Below, one piece after another: positions 33,742 through 43,559 of a stretch of DNA of 64,000 nt (positions are counted from its first letter, which is position 1; each line of letters starts with the position of its first letter). Position numbers and translations under genes: made by a program. Location of the stretch: contig OY292274.1 in NCBI GenBank assembly GCA_958496175.1, forward strand, positions 14,591,689 to 14,655,688, in the 5' to 3' direction. This DNA is from Sisyra terminalis. Its lineage: Eukaryota > Arthropoda > Insecta > Neuroptera > Sisyridae. The notes beneath the pieces were generated by a model that was not told the origin of the DNA, ran no database searches, and saw nothing but the letters and a program-made list of their open reading frames with translations.

Positions 33742-33861
33742 CATGATTTGAATACTCCAACTGAAAACTGCTATCCCAATTATCAACGCTGTTTGGCAGT
33801 CCGTATTGAAAGCAGACGTTTAAATTGGCCATGTAAATTGGCAGAGCTTTTTGTACCTTGA
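33742..33861 (+). CDS. Block D short frame with NCYPNYQRC, unit 2
   Basis: 39 codons between stops: HDLNTPTENCYPNYQRCLAV then RIESRRLNWPCKLAELFVP. Three Cys and two Tyr in a short span. It could be an exon or a decayed one; its frame does not join D1 through the visible acceptor. Confidence 0.3.
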   Translation, partial: HDLNTPTENCYPNYQRCLAVRIESRRLNWPCKLAELFVP

Positions 33862-33888
33862 AGACTCAAGATGCTTTCTCGTTTCTAA

Positions 33889-34266
33889 TTCACTGAATGG
33901 TCGCCGAATGGTCCACGACTTGAACAACAAGTTGCTGTACCTACTTACGAAAGTTTTACCTACTGGACATCTAAACCGAACTCGTTACGACTAAAAGTGG
34001 ACCAGCTTTCATACGACGAACCTTCTTCGGTTCTTGCTTTTGCACGTCGCTGTCTTCGCCTTTTGTTTGGGAGTCCTAAGATGAAATTAATGGTACCTAC
34101 GACGACAATAAGATGTAAAAAAATTTACGAAGATTTGGTGAGATTACCTCAAGTTTCACTTCATATCAAGTCCTTTGTAGACAACTGCATAAAAGTTAAA
34201 ACAGTAAAAAACTTCAAAATAACACATAATAGTCGAAATTTAACTAAAAACATGACTTTATTGTAG
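33889..34266 (+). CDS. Block D 125-residue ORF, unit 2
   Basis: The longest non-transposon frame in the window, read from stop to stop, with no ATG at its start, so probably exonic. It begins FTEWSPNGPRLEQQ, contains PNSLRLKVDQLSYDEPSSVL and AFARRCLRLLFGSPKMKLM, and goes on to IRCKKIYEDLVRLPQVSLH. The core is shared with B2, which lies 2 kb away on the opposite strand. The terminal TAG coincides with an acceptor for the next segment. Basic, no predicted membrane segment. Identical in unit 3. No family recognised. Confidence 0.45.
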   Translation, partial: FTEWSPNGPRLEQQVAVPTYESFTYWTSKPNSLRLKVDQLSYDEPSSVLAFARRCLRLLFGSPKMKLMVPTTTIRCKKIYEDLVRLPQVSLHIKSFVDNCIKVKTVKNFKITHNSRNLTKNMTLL

Positions 34267-34414
34267 GTTTCAAACCGTTGAGGAAATGACAACGACAAAA
34301 CAATTTGATAAAGCAATCAATCGAACTATTACCGAAAGAAACGTAGTGATAGTGGTAGCAACTATACAACATGCACTCATCTATATAAAACGATAACTAC
34401 AAAAGGAAACGAAG
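34267..34414 (+). CDS. Segment E1 candidate exon, unit 2
   Basis: 148 nt between acceptor TTTATTGTAG and donor GTAAAATTT; the following intron of 100 nt ends in TTTTTTGTAG. Phase 1 is open for 42 codons (FQTVEEMTTTKQFDKAINRT and on), then a stop precedes the donor. The paralogue E2 has the same donor-acceptor layout. Confidence 0.3.
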
Positions 34415-34619
34415 GTAAAATTTAACTTAAGATTATCTAAGGCTACTCATCAAAATCGAATCGAATCGAAGTGGGAAGATTGATTTTGATTACTGATTTT
34501 GGAATTTTTTGTAGGCAACAAAAGTAGCCTTGATGAGCTTTAAACTGGATCTATCTAAAGGAGCTATCCACTTACATATTTCATCCAGGATACCAGAATC
34601 GTTTTCGTCAACATATGGA

Positions 34620-36390
34620 GACTAATGTTTTACAATTGATTGCAAAAATCATCTTGATATATACAATACAAATGAGCACCAAAAATCTCTTCTTCAAGAA
34701 TAAAAGAAATGAAAAAAACTAACGAATCATTCTCAGTCGAATCATATCAGCAATTTTAAAAGCCAACAGAACCAATTCTAATGTGTTGGTAAAGCATGGT
34801 AGATATCAGAAGAAGAGGAAGAACAACGATAAGATATTGAGAAACCATATTAACACAACGAAAATCACCAAACTTAAATTTCTGAGGTACAAAGATACAA
34901 ATCGTTGTATTCTGATTGACTGAAATTTAACATTGTAAATGCCCCTGCCCCAGATCATTATTGGAAATCATCTTGAAAGAAAATATATTGAAGTTAATCA
35001 TTGAATACAATGAATTGTAAGGAAATAAAGAGAAAAGAAATGTAATTTTTTTAGTGCAACGATTATTTTCTCATTGATTCATGCAGAGAAAATTTGATAA
35101 GAAATGCTATCACTTATAGATAATATGTAGAGCTTAGTACCTACTAAATATTCTGGTAATTGATTAAAATTCATAGACATTTCTTTTTTTTTTTTTAGTC
35201 TCTTTATTTGAGTGTTTAATTATTAGTTTTGAATAGAAAAAAATCAACCGTTTTAAGGCCAAAAAAATAATAATCTGGAACATATTAAAAAATTAAACTC
35301 AGAAGCTTTGTTCTGATAGCTTATGTTGTAACTTTTCCACCATCAATTCAAAAGTTAATTACATCAATTTTTCTGAAAATATCTCAAGTCAATTTCAAGA
35401 AAATGATGTTTGTATATAAGTGGAAAAAGTCCAAAGAAATCGAAGACATTTTTTCCATAGGTAGTGAGATTACTTTTAATGGTATTGCTATAGAAAGTTG
35501 ATTTTCCAATTCCTTTTTTTTTCTTTTTTTTTGTTGTGAATAATTAACTGAACTTATTGATCTTCTTTTAAATTATAAAAAGAAATATTAATTTTGTAAA
35601 CATTTTTTTACTTCATGATATATAAAGCCGATAAAGTCAAATGTTAGTTTACCATTTTTATTTGAAATAGTTGCGTGTATCTTGGATAGTTAGCGCTACA
35701 ATCAGCTACGGTTAACTTGCCTAAATTTCCAAAAATATTTAAAAATTTTCCATGTATTTTCCGACGTATGGTCAAAAATATTTATCACTATTCCCCTGGA
35801 TGGACCGCATCATATAAGTAGTATAAGCAAACAAAACAAACCGATATTTGTTGACTTTAAAGAACAAGTTTTACCATTATTGATTAGTGAAATCAGTGAA
35901 ATAGTTTTAAAAAAGGTAATAACGTATAACCATTGCCCTTTTTGTACAAATACAGCTAAATTACATTGTATAATTGATAATATTTTCTATGGAGTTTAAA
36001 CTTGAAAAAGTTTTCGTATGTTCATCATATACCCAACGTACTATTGTTTTCGTGTTTATACAGCGATTATTATTTTTTTTTGGTAGTAAAGGACTTGGAA
36101 CAGTTCGATTATTGAATTATCGGACCACACCACCCACAATGGTGGTCGTCAGTTGAAGCTGAAGTCTTGATGACGTCTTGACGACAACCAAGTTATAAGT
36201 TAAAAGAATTTTTTTTAACTATAACCTAAGTTTAATCGTCGATTTTGTACGAACAAGAAGATCATAGGATCTTCAACAGGTGTTTAGAGAAAGAAATTAA
36301 AAGAAATGTTTCTAAAAGGTATATAAATAAAGTTAGGATAGGTAGAAACATTGATTGTTTAACTTAAACGTTGTTGTCTTTCTTATTTAT
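34620..36390. other. Module 1 interior
   Basis: AT-rich, with paralogous islands noted in the module entry. A 60-codon ORF at 35974-36156 covers the F paralogue phrase CGGACCAC, but its frame is not kept in module 2. Confidence 0.5.
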
Positions 36391-36394
36391 GTAG

Positions 36395-36514
36395 ATGATA
36401 TATGGTCAAGGAAAAATCAGTGGGAAATGTTTGCTGAAATGAAAATAAGTTTAATACTACTCGAAATGTCTCAAAAAAAAAAATGGACTTCTTCTTCTTC
36501 TTCGAACTCTCGTG
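36395..36514 (+). CDS. Segment F1 candidate exon
   Basis: 120 nt between acceptor TTTCTTATTTATGTAG and donor GTAAAG, phase 2 in and out. Encodes DIWSRKNQWEMFAEMKISLI and then LLEMSQKKKW plus a Ser-rich tail. Its module 2 paralogue (about 40050-40130) keeps the donor but contains stops. In unit 3 the site lies beyond the window. Confidence 0.4.
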
Positions 36515-36805
36515 GTAAAGTGTCAGTATCTACATACCTACTATTGTCTTTTTTTAATAAACTTGGTACAACTTATAAGATATAAAAATTGAGACGACAT
36601 CTAGATCTAGAATCTGTGTTTTATTTTTTAGCATAAATGATTGGCAAATGTATGTAGAAAGTCCGCGTTATGCAAGTAACTCAACTGCAGTTGAAATAAT
36701 TTGTAAAGAAGATATTTAAATGTGAAGAGGAGAAGGTAGCATTCTTCGAATTCTCTTCAGGAGATCTTCATGCATTAGAATCTTTCTTTGTGGACTTAGG
36801 GTACC

Positions 36806-36960
36806 ACTTAGGAAATGAGAACGACAAAAAAAAAAAAAAAGACCTAGTAGCCAATCGAATCGAGATATTGCCAAAGAACATGTAGTAATGGTGGCAACTA
36901 TGTACCACCACATGTCAACACATTTAAGTGAAACGGAAACTATGGAACCAGGGAACGTAG
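36806..36960 (+). pseudogene. Segment E2, paralogue of E1
   Basis: Ends at donor GTAAGATTT; a 93 nt intron (36961-37053) ends in TTGTTGTAG. A frame with NRDIAKEHVVMVATMYHH is open only in its latter part, and an A run (36826-36840) disturbs the start. Confidence 0.3.
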
Positions 36961-37059
36961 GTAAGATTTATCATAAAACTATTTGAAAGTTAATCAAAAT
37001 GGTGGTGAGATGAGGTGGAAAGAGCAATGATTGATTTTTGGAAATTGTTGTAGGTTTTT

Positions 37060-38865
37060 GTGGGAAGTGGTGTTCTAAGGAGCTCTAGAACGAATCAGCA
37101 AAGAGCTATATACCACCATACTGAAATATTTTCTCGAGAAAACCAGTAGGTATCGCTTTTTCTTCATTATACCATAATATGGAGTAGGACTAGGATCCAA
37201 TATACCTACGCAATACCTACAAACCAGTACTTACCACCAAGAATCCCTCCATCGAGGATTAAAGAAACAAAAATTATTCTCACCAATCATTCTCAGTGAT
37301 ATAAGATCAGCGATCTGACAACACCATAAGAAGGATCATTTCTAATGTTTAATGTTTAAAACAAGCGGACTACAACAGAGTGGCGGGGAAGAACGGAAGA
37401 AGGAAAATCACATGAGGGGATACTTATTTACCAAGAACCTTACAAATCCAGTAAGTAGGCAACCCCCCCTCCCTACGAGCAAATGGCCAGAAAACTCTAC
37501 GCAACAATCGAGCATTCTAGTTTCTACAAAATTAAATTAAGAATGCAACAATAATTCATTCAAAGCAATAAGTGAAGTGAATAAGATTTATTATCAAAAT
37601 GAAATCACCAAACTAAAATTCCTGAGGTACCTACAGAAATATAAACATGTTTTTATTTCAATTAAATAGAACAACACATGATTGAATATTGAACAAAGAT
37701 ATTAGGAGAGACAAAAGAAAAATATTCATTAGATTCAATCTTACCATAAGATAAATTAGTAGATATTCTTGTTTTCTCAATGAAGAAAATTTATTTACCT
37801 ACTTATTTTCAAAAGCTGTCATTTTGTTTTAAAAAATTAAACTAATTAAGTGTTGTTGTGGCACTAATTTCTTGAATTAACACTTTGTTTTCTTAATTTT
37901 TTATCTAATTGGATTACTAATTGTACCTATATTAAATGTTGGGATTATCCCATTGCTATAATCCAACCTTTGTTAAACGTGTAATAATGACAACCATTGA
38001 CTAAAGTACTTACCATATATTATGGTGACATTATGATAGGTACTAATAAGATTTATTTACCTTCAATATGTAGTTATTGTATAATTTCAAAAATGCATTC
38101 AGAAAATGCTAATGAAACCTCGCACTATAAAGGTGACAAAATCTATTAAAAAATTGTTGCAATGTTTGTAAAATAATCGTACAAATATTAATTTGTTTCT
38201 CCATGAAATTCTCTGCTGGTGAAATAAAAGTCATATTTGAACGATTGTTATCTTTAAGTGGATATTTTCAAATGGATCAATGTTTGCTTTAAAGAAATGA
38301 ATCTGAAATTAACTCTTATTTTCCTGGGTGTCCCCTCCCCCACCCCAAAAGATAAGAAATATTTGACTTTAATGTTACAATGAAATGAAGGGGAAACTAT
38401 TATAGAAGACAGTACTTTTTCTGTATTGTCTAATCTTCCAAAAACATTGAGATACCAATTGACTCTGTAGATTTAATAACAAAAATCCATAATTTGATGA
38501 ATGAAAGTAATTCTAGTTCAAGTTTCCTAAATTTTGTGCAACACCAATCTGGAATCCATAAACCGTATTTTAATTGAAAAGAATTTATTCAAAGATGATG
38601 AGTTTTATAAGATTTCTATAAGTAGAAACTTAAAAAATAACTCTAATAGGTCTAATTCTATATTACCTATATGTGGAAAATTGTGTAACTAAACAACCGA
38701 AGATATATTGACGATATTTAATTTATAGTTTTATATTATAATTACAATAATATGTTGAACAAATAGTTAAAGATTTAAGTTCTAAAAAAATAATTTGCTA
38801 TTTGAAATATATATTTCGGTTTATTTTTGATCGTAAATTTGAACTTTCCACTGCCAACAATGCTT
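37060..38865. other. Module 2 interior
   Basis: AT-rich, no supported gene; only the paralogous islands near 37240-37350. Confidence 0.5.
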
Positions 38866-38872
38866 CTGTTGA

Positions 38873-39019
38873 AATTGTAAGTGCCACAATAAGGTACATT
38901 CTCTTATTGGAAATCATCTGGCAAAGAGTCTATTGTTGAAATTAATCAATGAATCAAATAAATTGCCAACAAGAAATAAAGAAAAAGAAAATATTATTCT
39001 TTTGAAGCTTAGAAGATAA
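38873..39019 (+). CDS. Segment E3 short frame
   Basis: 48 codons after a stop: NCKCHNKVHSLIGNHLAKSL and then LLKLINESNKLPTRNKEKEN to a stop. The paralogue at 34970 keeps only IIIGNHL before stops. Lys/Leu-rich; could be a terminal exon or chance. Confidence 0.25.
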   Translation, partial: NCKCHNKVHSLIGNHLAKSLLLKLINESNKLPTRNKEKENIILLKLRR

Positions 39020-39194
39020 ATTTTATTTTCATTGATACACGGGGCGTTGTGAAAATGGGCTCGGAAATGTGACCTCATACAATGATATCCAGAGTTTCTA
39101 AGCTTTAGCATTTCATTAAAATTCAATGAAAATTATAGTATATGTTTTTTCTTTATTTCAGTAGGTATCTATTTAATTATTAATTTTGAATAGA

Positions 39195-42100
39195 AAAATA
39201 AACCCACCCCTTTTTGGTTTATAAAGTAAAATTCAAGCAAAGAAATACGTCTCTCTACATTTAGGGAATTTTGGTGTTCAATGTGTTAAATTCGACTCAC
39301 TCCCCAAACTTTTCGCTTGTTTATTTGTTTATTGAAATGTTCACTTGTTATTTTGTTGAATTTACTGCTTTGCCCAAATTTTGCAAATATTCTTTCAAGT
39401 TTTGATCCATTTTAATAAGTTTTTTCCATCAAAAAAGTGTTTTCAACTAAAGTTTAAGCTTTAGTTTACATTTGCATCAAATTATTTATGGTCAAGTAAG
39501 TCGAAATTTTGATTACTGTTTAATCAAATGCGGGTCCCTTCCACGCCACTACTGACTGAGGTATATGTAACTTATTTGTAATGCAATTTTTCCAATCTTT
39601 TCCACAGTACCTACTAAAGCACTAACCGAAGATGCTAAGCATTCTTTATATGAACATATTTCTACGTACGTAGGATATTTAATGCAGTTATCATAGTCCA
39701 TCGTAGGGGTCCACCTATTTACAGCGATTTATGTGTTTTCTAGAATAATCAAGGACTTGAAGCAGTTGGATCGATTATTGGATTATCGGACCACTTGTGG
39801 CTGACCACTGATGACGAGTTGAAGCTGAGCTTTTGGTGACTACTGCAATGAAGCTAAAGTTAGATGAATTTTCCAGCTAACAGCTACAGGTTAGCGATTT
39901 TTTACGGAAAAGGAGTTATCTACAAGGTCATCTTCAACTGGTTCTTTTGGAAATCGAAACAAATGTTTCTAGAAGGTACTGAGCCAGGATATAAAAGTTA
40001 ATTTTTTGGCTAAAAGTCGTTATCTTTTCTTTTTTTTTTAATTTATGGTCAAGGAGAAGTCGGAAATGAAAACAGGATGAACATTTAAATTTTTTAAAAA
40101 AGATAGCCATCAATATCTCGAGGTAAAGTTTTAATAGTTACCTACCTACTTTTGTCTTTTTAATATTAAAGTTTACCAATTGAAAATTGTTTTAATCTAT
40201 ATTTTATTTTTAGTATTTAAGTGATTTGTCAATATATGTAATAAGTCCGTGTTTTATGGGGGTACCTTACTCAACTGCCGATCAAACAACTTGTAAGGAT
40301 TTTTAAAATATGAACAGGAGGAGGAGGAGGTAGTATTCTTCACATTCCTTTAAGAGCTTCTTCATTTAGATCTTTCTTCAGAAAGGAAATTGGACAGTTT
40401 CAATGTTAAATCTAAAGGAACTTTTATACTTTTACTTGGTAGAGGTAATGTAAAAATTAAATTTCTTTTGCTACTAATCTCATTAGTGATTTTTTTTTAC
40501 TTTTTATTTTAGCTTCATCATATAAACGTATCTATAATATATGTTTAATACAGCAAGATTCAATATGAAAAGTAAATGGAAGAAGGGAAAAGAAATATAC
40601 TTATTGCAATTGTTAATCAACAACATTTCATCTTTTGCATATTTCACAAGAGTAACTTTGAAGAATTTTAGATTTATGGTACCTACACATTTTAGTTAAT
40701 TAGTATAAGACAAGTTTACTCATATAGTTCCATGTTAATGGCTTTAGTTTTCTTCAAATATGTTTAATTGTCATAAAATTGACAAAGTTGATCTTTAATG
40801 TCGAAATAATTTTAATATTTAGCTTTAAATCATCAACGATTATTTCCATTTTTCTATCTTAAACTTTAATTTTTCAATATCAATTTGAAAATTGGCATAT
40901 TTAATTGCTACTTATTACATTATTTCTTTTAATATACCATTAGTTCTTGTTTATTCATAATTCTATTTAATATACCTATACTTTTTTTCTTCGTTAATAT
41001 TGATTAGGAATATATATTTCATATATTGTACTGAATTTGAAATGTGTTTAAATCGAAAAGTAGATTTTAATTGAAGGCCTTATTACTATATACCTTATTA
41101 TTAATAGTTACGTAAGTGATGATCTAAATGATCTAACACAATTTTTATTCTTTGTAATACTGCTATAATTCATTATCCTCTAAAACTTGATCGATTAATT
41201 AATTGTCAATTGTATTTAATTCCTATAATATGATGAAAACTAAATATTAATAATATTTAATCTCCATAAGAAGTTTGAATGGAATAAATGATTCATAATA
41301 ATAATTCTAAGCTCTTAAATGTTAAACATAATATTAGGTGGTATTGAATTTGAAGCTTTAATTTGATAATTAATTTGGAGTTGAAGGAATATGAATGAAG
41401 AATGGCAGCTTTGTAGTTAAAGAAAATAATATGTAATAAATAAATAAATAAGGACTAACTGTTAAAGTGAGAAAAAGAGATTTGTCTTCATTTGAATCAA
41501 GTGACAAGAAAAATGATTTTAGTTTTAGAAATTACAATTTAAAGTAAACTATTATATGGTACAACAGCTGTAGGTGCTACCTATCTCTATTTACAGTATG
41601 CAATTTATATTTTCCTCCCAATTTATATTGCTGTTTATTTCAGTTTTATATTTAATTATGTTACCTACCACCCTTTGGCTCTTATGTTCATTTTGATTTT
41701 ATCATTCATTTAAAAAAAAAATGGAATCGTAGTTTTTTTCAAAAATATGCAAAAATATTTTCATCATTCAATTGTTCAAAAGTAATATGTAGAGGTAGAT
41801 ACTTAAAAAAAAAAAGATTAAATAAGTAAATAAAACATTTTTCTAGTTTATACATTTAGGAATTTAACGATATGGAATTAAACTAAATGCTTCTACATTG
41901 TAAAAGACATAGAGATAATGTTTTAAATGAACTTTTTCAACGATTACCTACCTACTAACTGCTTTAAGTAATAAGTAGCTTTAACTGTAAGATTCACTTT
42001 TGATTTCAATTAGTACATATAACATAAGTACCTTATACTTAACAACAAAGAAAATTTATAGTTGAAATATGTTAAATAATTCGTTTGTCCTTATAAATTA

Positions 42101-42550
42101 TGATGTAGGCAATTAAATTAAATATATCAATTGAGAGTAAAATTATTAAACTGTTGTAATAACTATTATGTAACACTAAATTGTTGTTGTGACGATAAAA
42201 TAGTATTGAAATCAGACCAAATGCTTGTAAAATGTATTCAATTCTGTTGTACTCAATGATAGATAACTTAGTCTAAGTAACAAATTGGTGGTTGGTGGAT
42301 ATTTATTTGATCTTTCTTTTGAAAACATAACAATGCAAAACTTTAATACCTACTTATTTAATTAAACCTTGCATTTTTAATAAATTTTTCACTAAAATCC
42401 ACTAAATTCCAATCAAGTATTGTTCTTCTATTATAATATGGTAATGTACATACGAATGCACACATCCTTATTCCTAATGTTATTGTGTTTATAGTTTATG
42501 TGTTTTTATTGTATTTAAATGAGAATTATTAGCTAATTTTGTTAACTTTA
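39195..42550. other. AT-rich stretch between modules and locus G
   Basis: Contains the F2 paralogue (39740-40160) and the start of a third module (40225-40400). From 40400 to 42550 I see nothing I can assign. Confidence 0.55.
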
Positions 42551-42551
42551 G

Positions 42552-42614
42552 GCAACTTTATTCATATAGATTTTGAGCCAACAAATCCAATCGCTTGGAA
42601 AAGGATAAACATTT
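42552..42614 (+). CDS. Locus G microexon G1
   Basis: 63 nt between acceptor GTTAACTTTAG and donor GTAGTA, phase 2 in and out. Encodes NFIHIDFEPTNPIAWKRINI. Found only in unit 2 in this window. Confidence 0.4.
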
Positions 42615-42693
42615 GTAGTATTGAATAAAATTTGGACCAACTTGTTAGGAGTAACACGAATTGTTAATAACACCAAATGTTTTCTCCTTAAAG

Positions 42694-42815
42694 CAAAGCA
42701 AGCCAGCCCAGAGATCTATTTGCTAATGACTGGATCAATTAACTGGTTTTCGCACATTTCTATTTATTTCTGCGTCAACAATACTATGGAAAACAACCTA
42801 ATGGTACTGGGATGA
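42694..42815 (+). CDS. Locus G candidate exon G2
   Basis: Acceptor TTTTCTCCTTAAAG, then a phase 2 frame KQASPEIYLLMTGSINWFSH and on to FCVNNTMENN before a stop. The junction with G1 would give Ser. No good phase-preserving donor is visible; a one-base shift near 42801 would join the next frame, so this exon may be decayed. Confidence 0.35.
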
Positions 42816-42903
42816 CTTGAAGGGAAAAGGAATCACCGTTGAACTGAACTGTTGGAAAAGCTCGTGGACAAGAATTCGCGTCCACAGAACAGCAAGCAAA
42901 TGA
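42802..42903 (+). CDS. Locus G segment with CWKSSWTRIRV
   Basis: 33 codons to a stop: WYWDDLKGKGITVELN, then CWKSSWTRIRVHRTASK. Exon A6 on the minus strand in units 1 and 2 encodes CWNSSWTRVRVRSTAN with its stop at the same position, so the frame is shared between two distant loci. Trp-rich and basic. Confidence 0.4.
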   Translation, partial: WYWDDLKGKGITVELNCWKSSWTRIRVHRTASK

Positions 42904-43085
42904 GTGTATACGCTGAAGGACTGATCAGCAGGTCCTGGGGAATCCTTTGGAATATCTACCCCGACGAGTGGCAACCATATTAATCCTGATACATCGGCAA
43001 CAATGTTAAGAAGAAGAAATTGGTGAGTACTTATTCGTAATAGGCATTAAGGCTTTCGCTTTACTCATACCATTTGTATTTGTAG

Positions 43086-43202
43086 GTAAGCTGGGAAAAC
43101 TATTTATTGGTCCTGGATCAACTCAACATTGCAAACTCATTAGCAGCAAAGATCTCAAGGTTTTTTCATCAAGCAGTATCTGCCTCGCAAAAAGGGAACG
43201 AT
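43086..43202 (+). CDS. Locus G candidate exon G3
   Basis: Preceded by an intron with GTGAGTAC donor (43021) and TTTGTATTTGTAG acceptor (43085). In phase 2 it is open for 38 codons, starting KLGKLFIGPGSTQHCKLISS, then stops. The segment before the donor is not open in the matching register. Confidence 0.35.
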
Positions 43203-43381
43203 AAGAAGATACTTTGATCGGTGATTTACGGCGATAACCACGAAACCAGGAGAGGAAAAATAAATATTCAGAGAAAACAGTTAATTAGATATCTAGGTAG
43301 GTACATTTCGTTTCAATCTAGGTAATTATTTAATTTAGGTATAGCGTTTCGGTTTTACTAACACTAATTTGGTTCTTCCAG

Positions 43382-43410
43382 GTGCTGCCAGGATAAGGCA
43401 GTGGAGCTAA
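43382..43410 (+). CDS. Locus G terminal exon
   Basis: Very good 3' splice signal: branch-like TTTACTAACAC, pyrimidine run, TTCCAG. Phase 2 reading AARIRQWS then TAA. AATAAA follows at 43530. Its layout, a short basic phase 2 terminal exon, parallels A7. Confidence 0.35.
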
Positions 43411-43529
43411 GCAAAAAGACCCTTTTTTATTTAAATGGGAATTTCTGGAACGATTTCATTTCTGACAACAGGAATCGCTGGATGGACGGAAAGCGCTAAA
43501 TTCTTATAATTATTATGTATTAATCAATT

Positions 43530-43535
43530 AATAAA
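43530..43535 (+). terminator. Poly(A) signal, locus G
   Basis: AATAAA 120 bp past the terminal exon stop. Confidence 0.35.
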
Positions 43536-43559
43536 TAAATTATCATCATATTCGATTTT

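Larger units (their letters stand above)
34267..40400 (+). repeat. Diverged tandem modules of about 3.5 kb
   Basis: Segments repeat in order: 34275-34400 with 36806-36940; 34680-34790 with 37240-37350; 34970-35230 with 38905-39195; 36090-36540 with 39745-40160; and 36640-36770 with 40225-40380. These mark two full modules and the start of a third on the plus strand, with low identity between modules. Confidence 0.65.
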
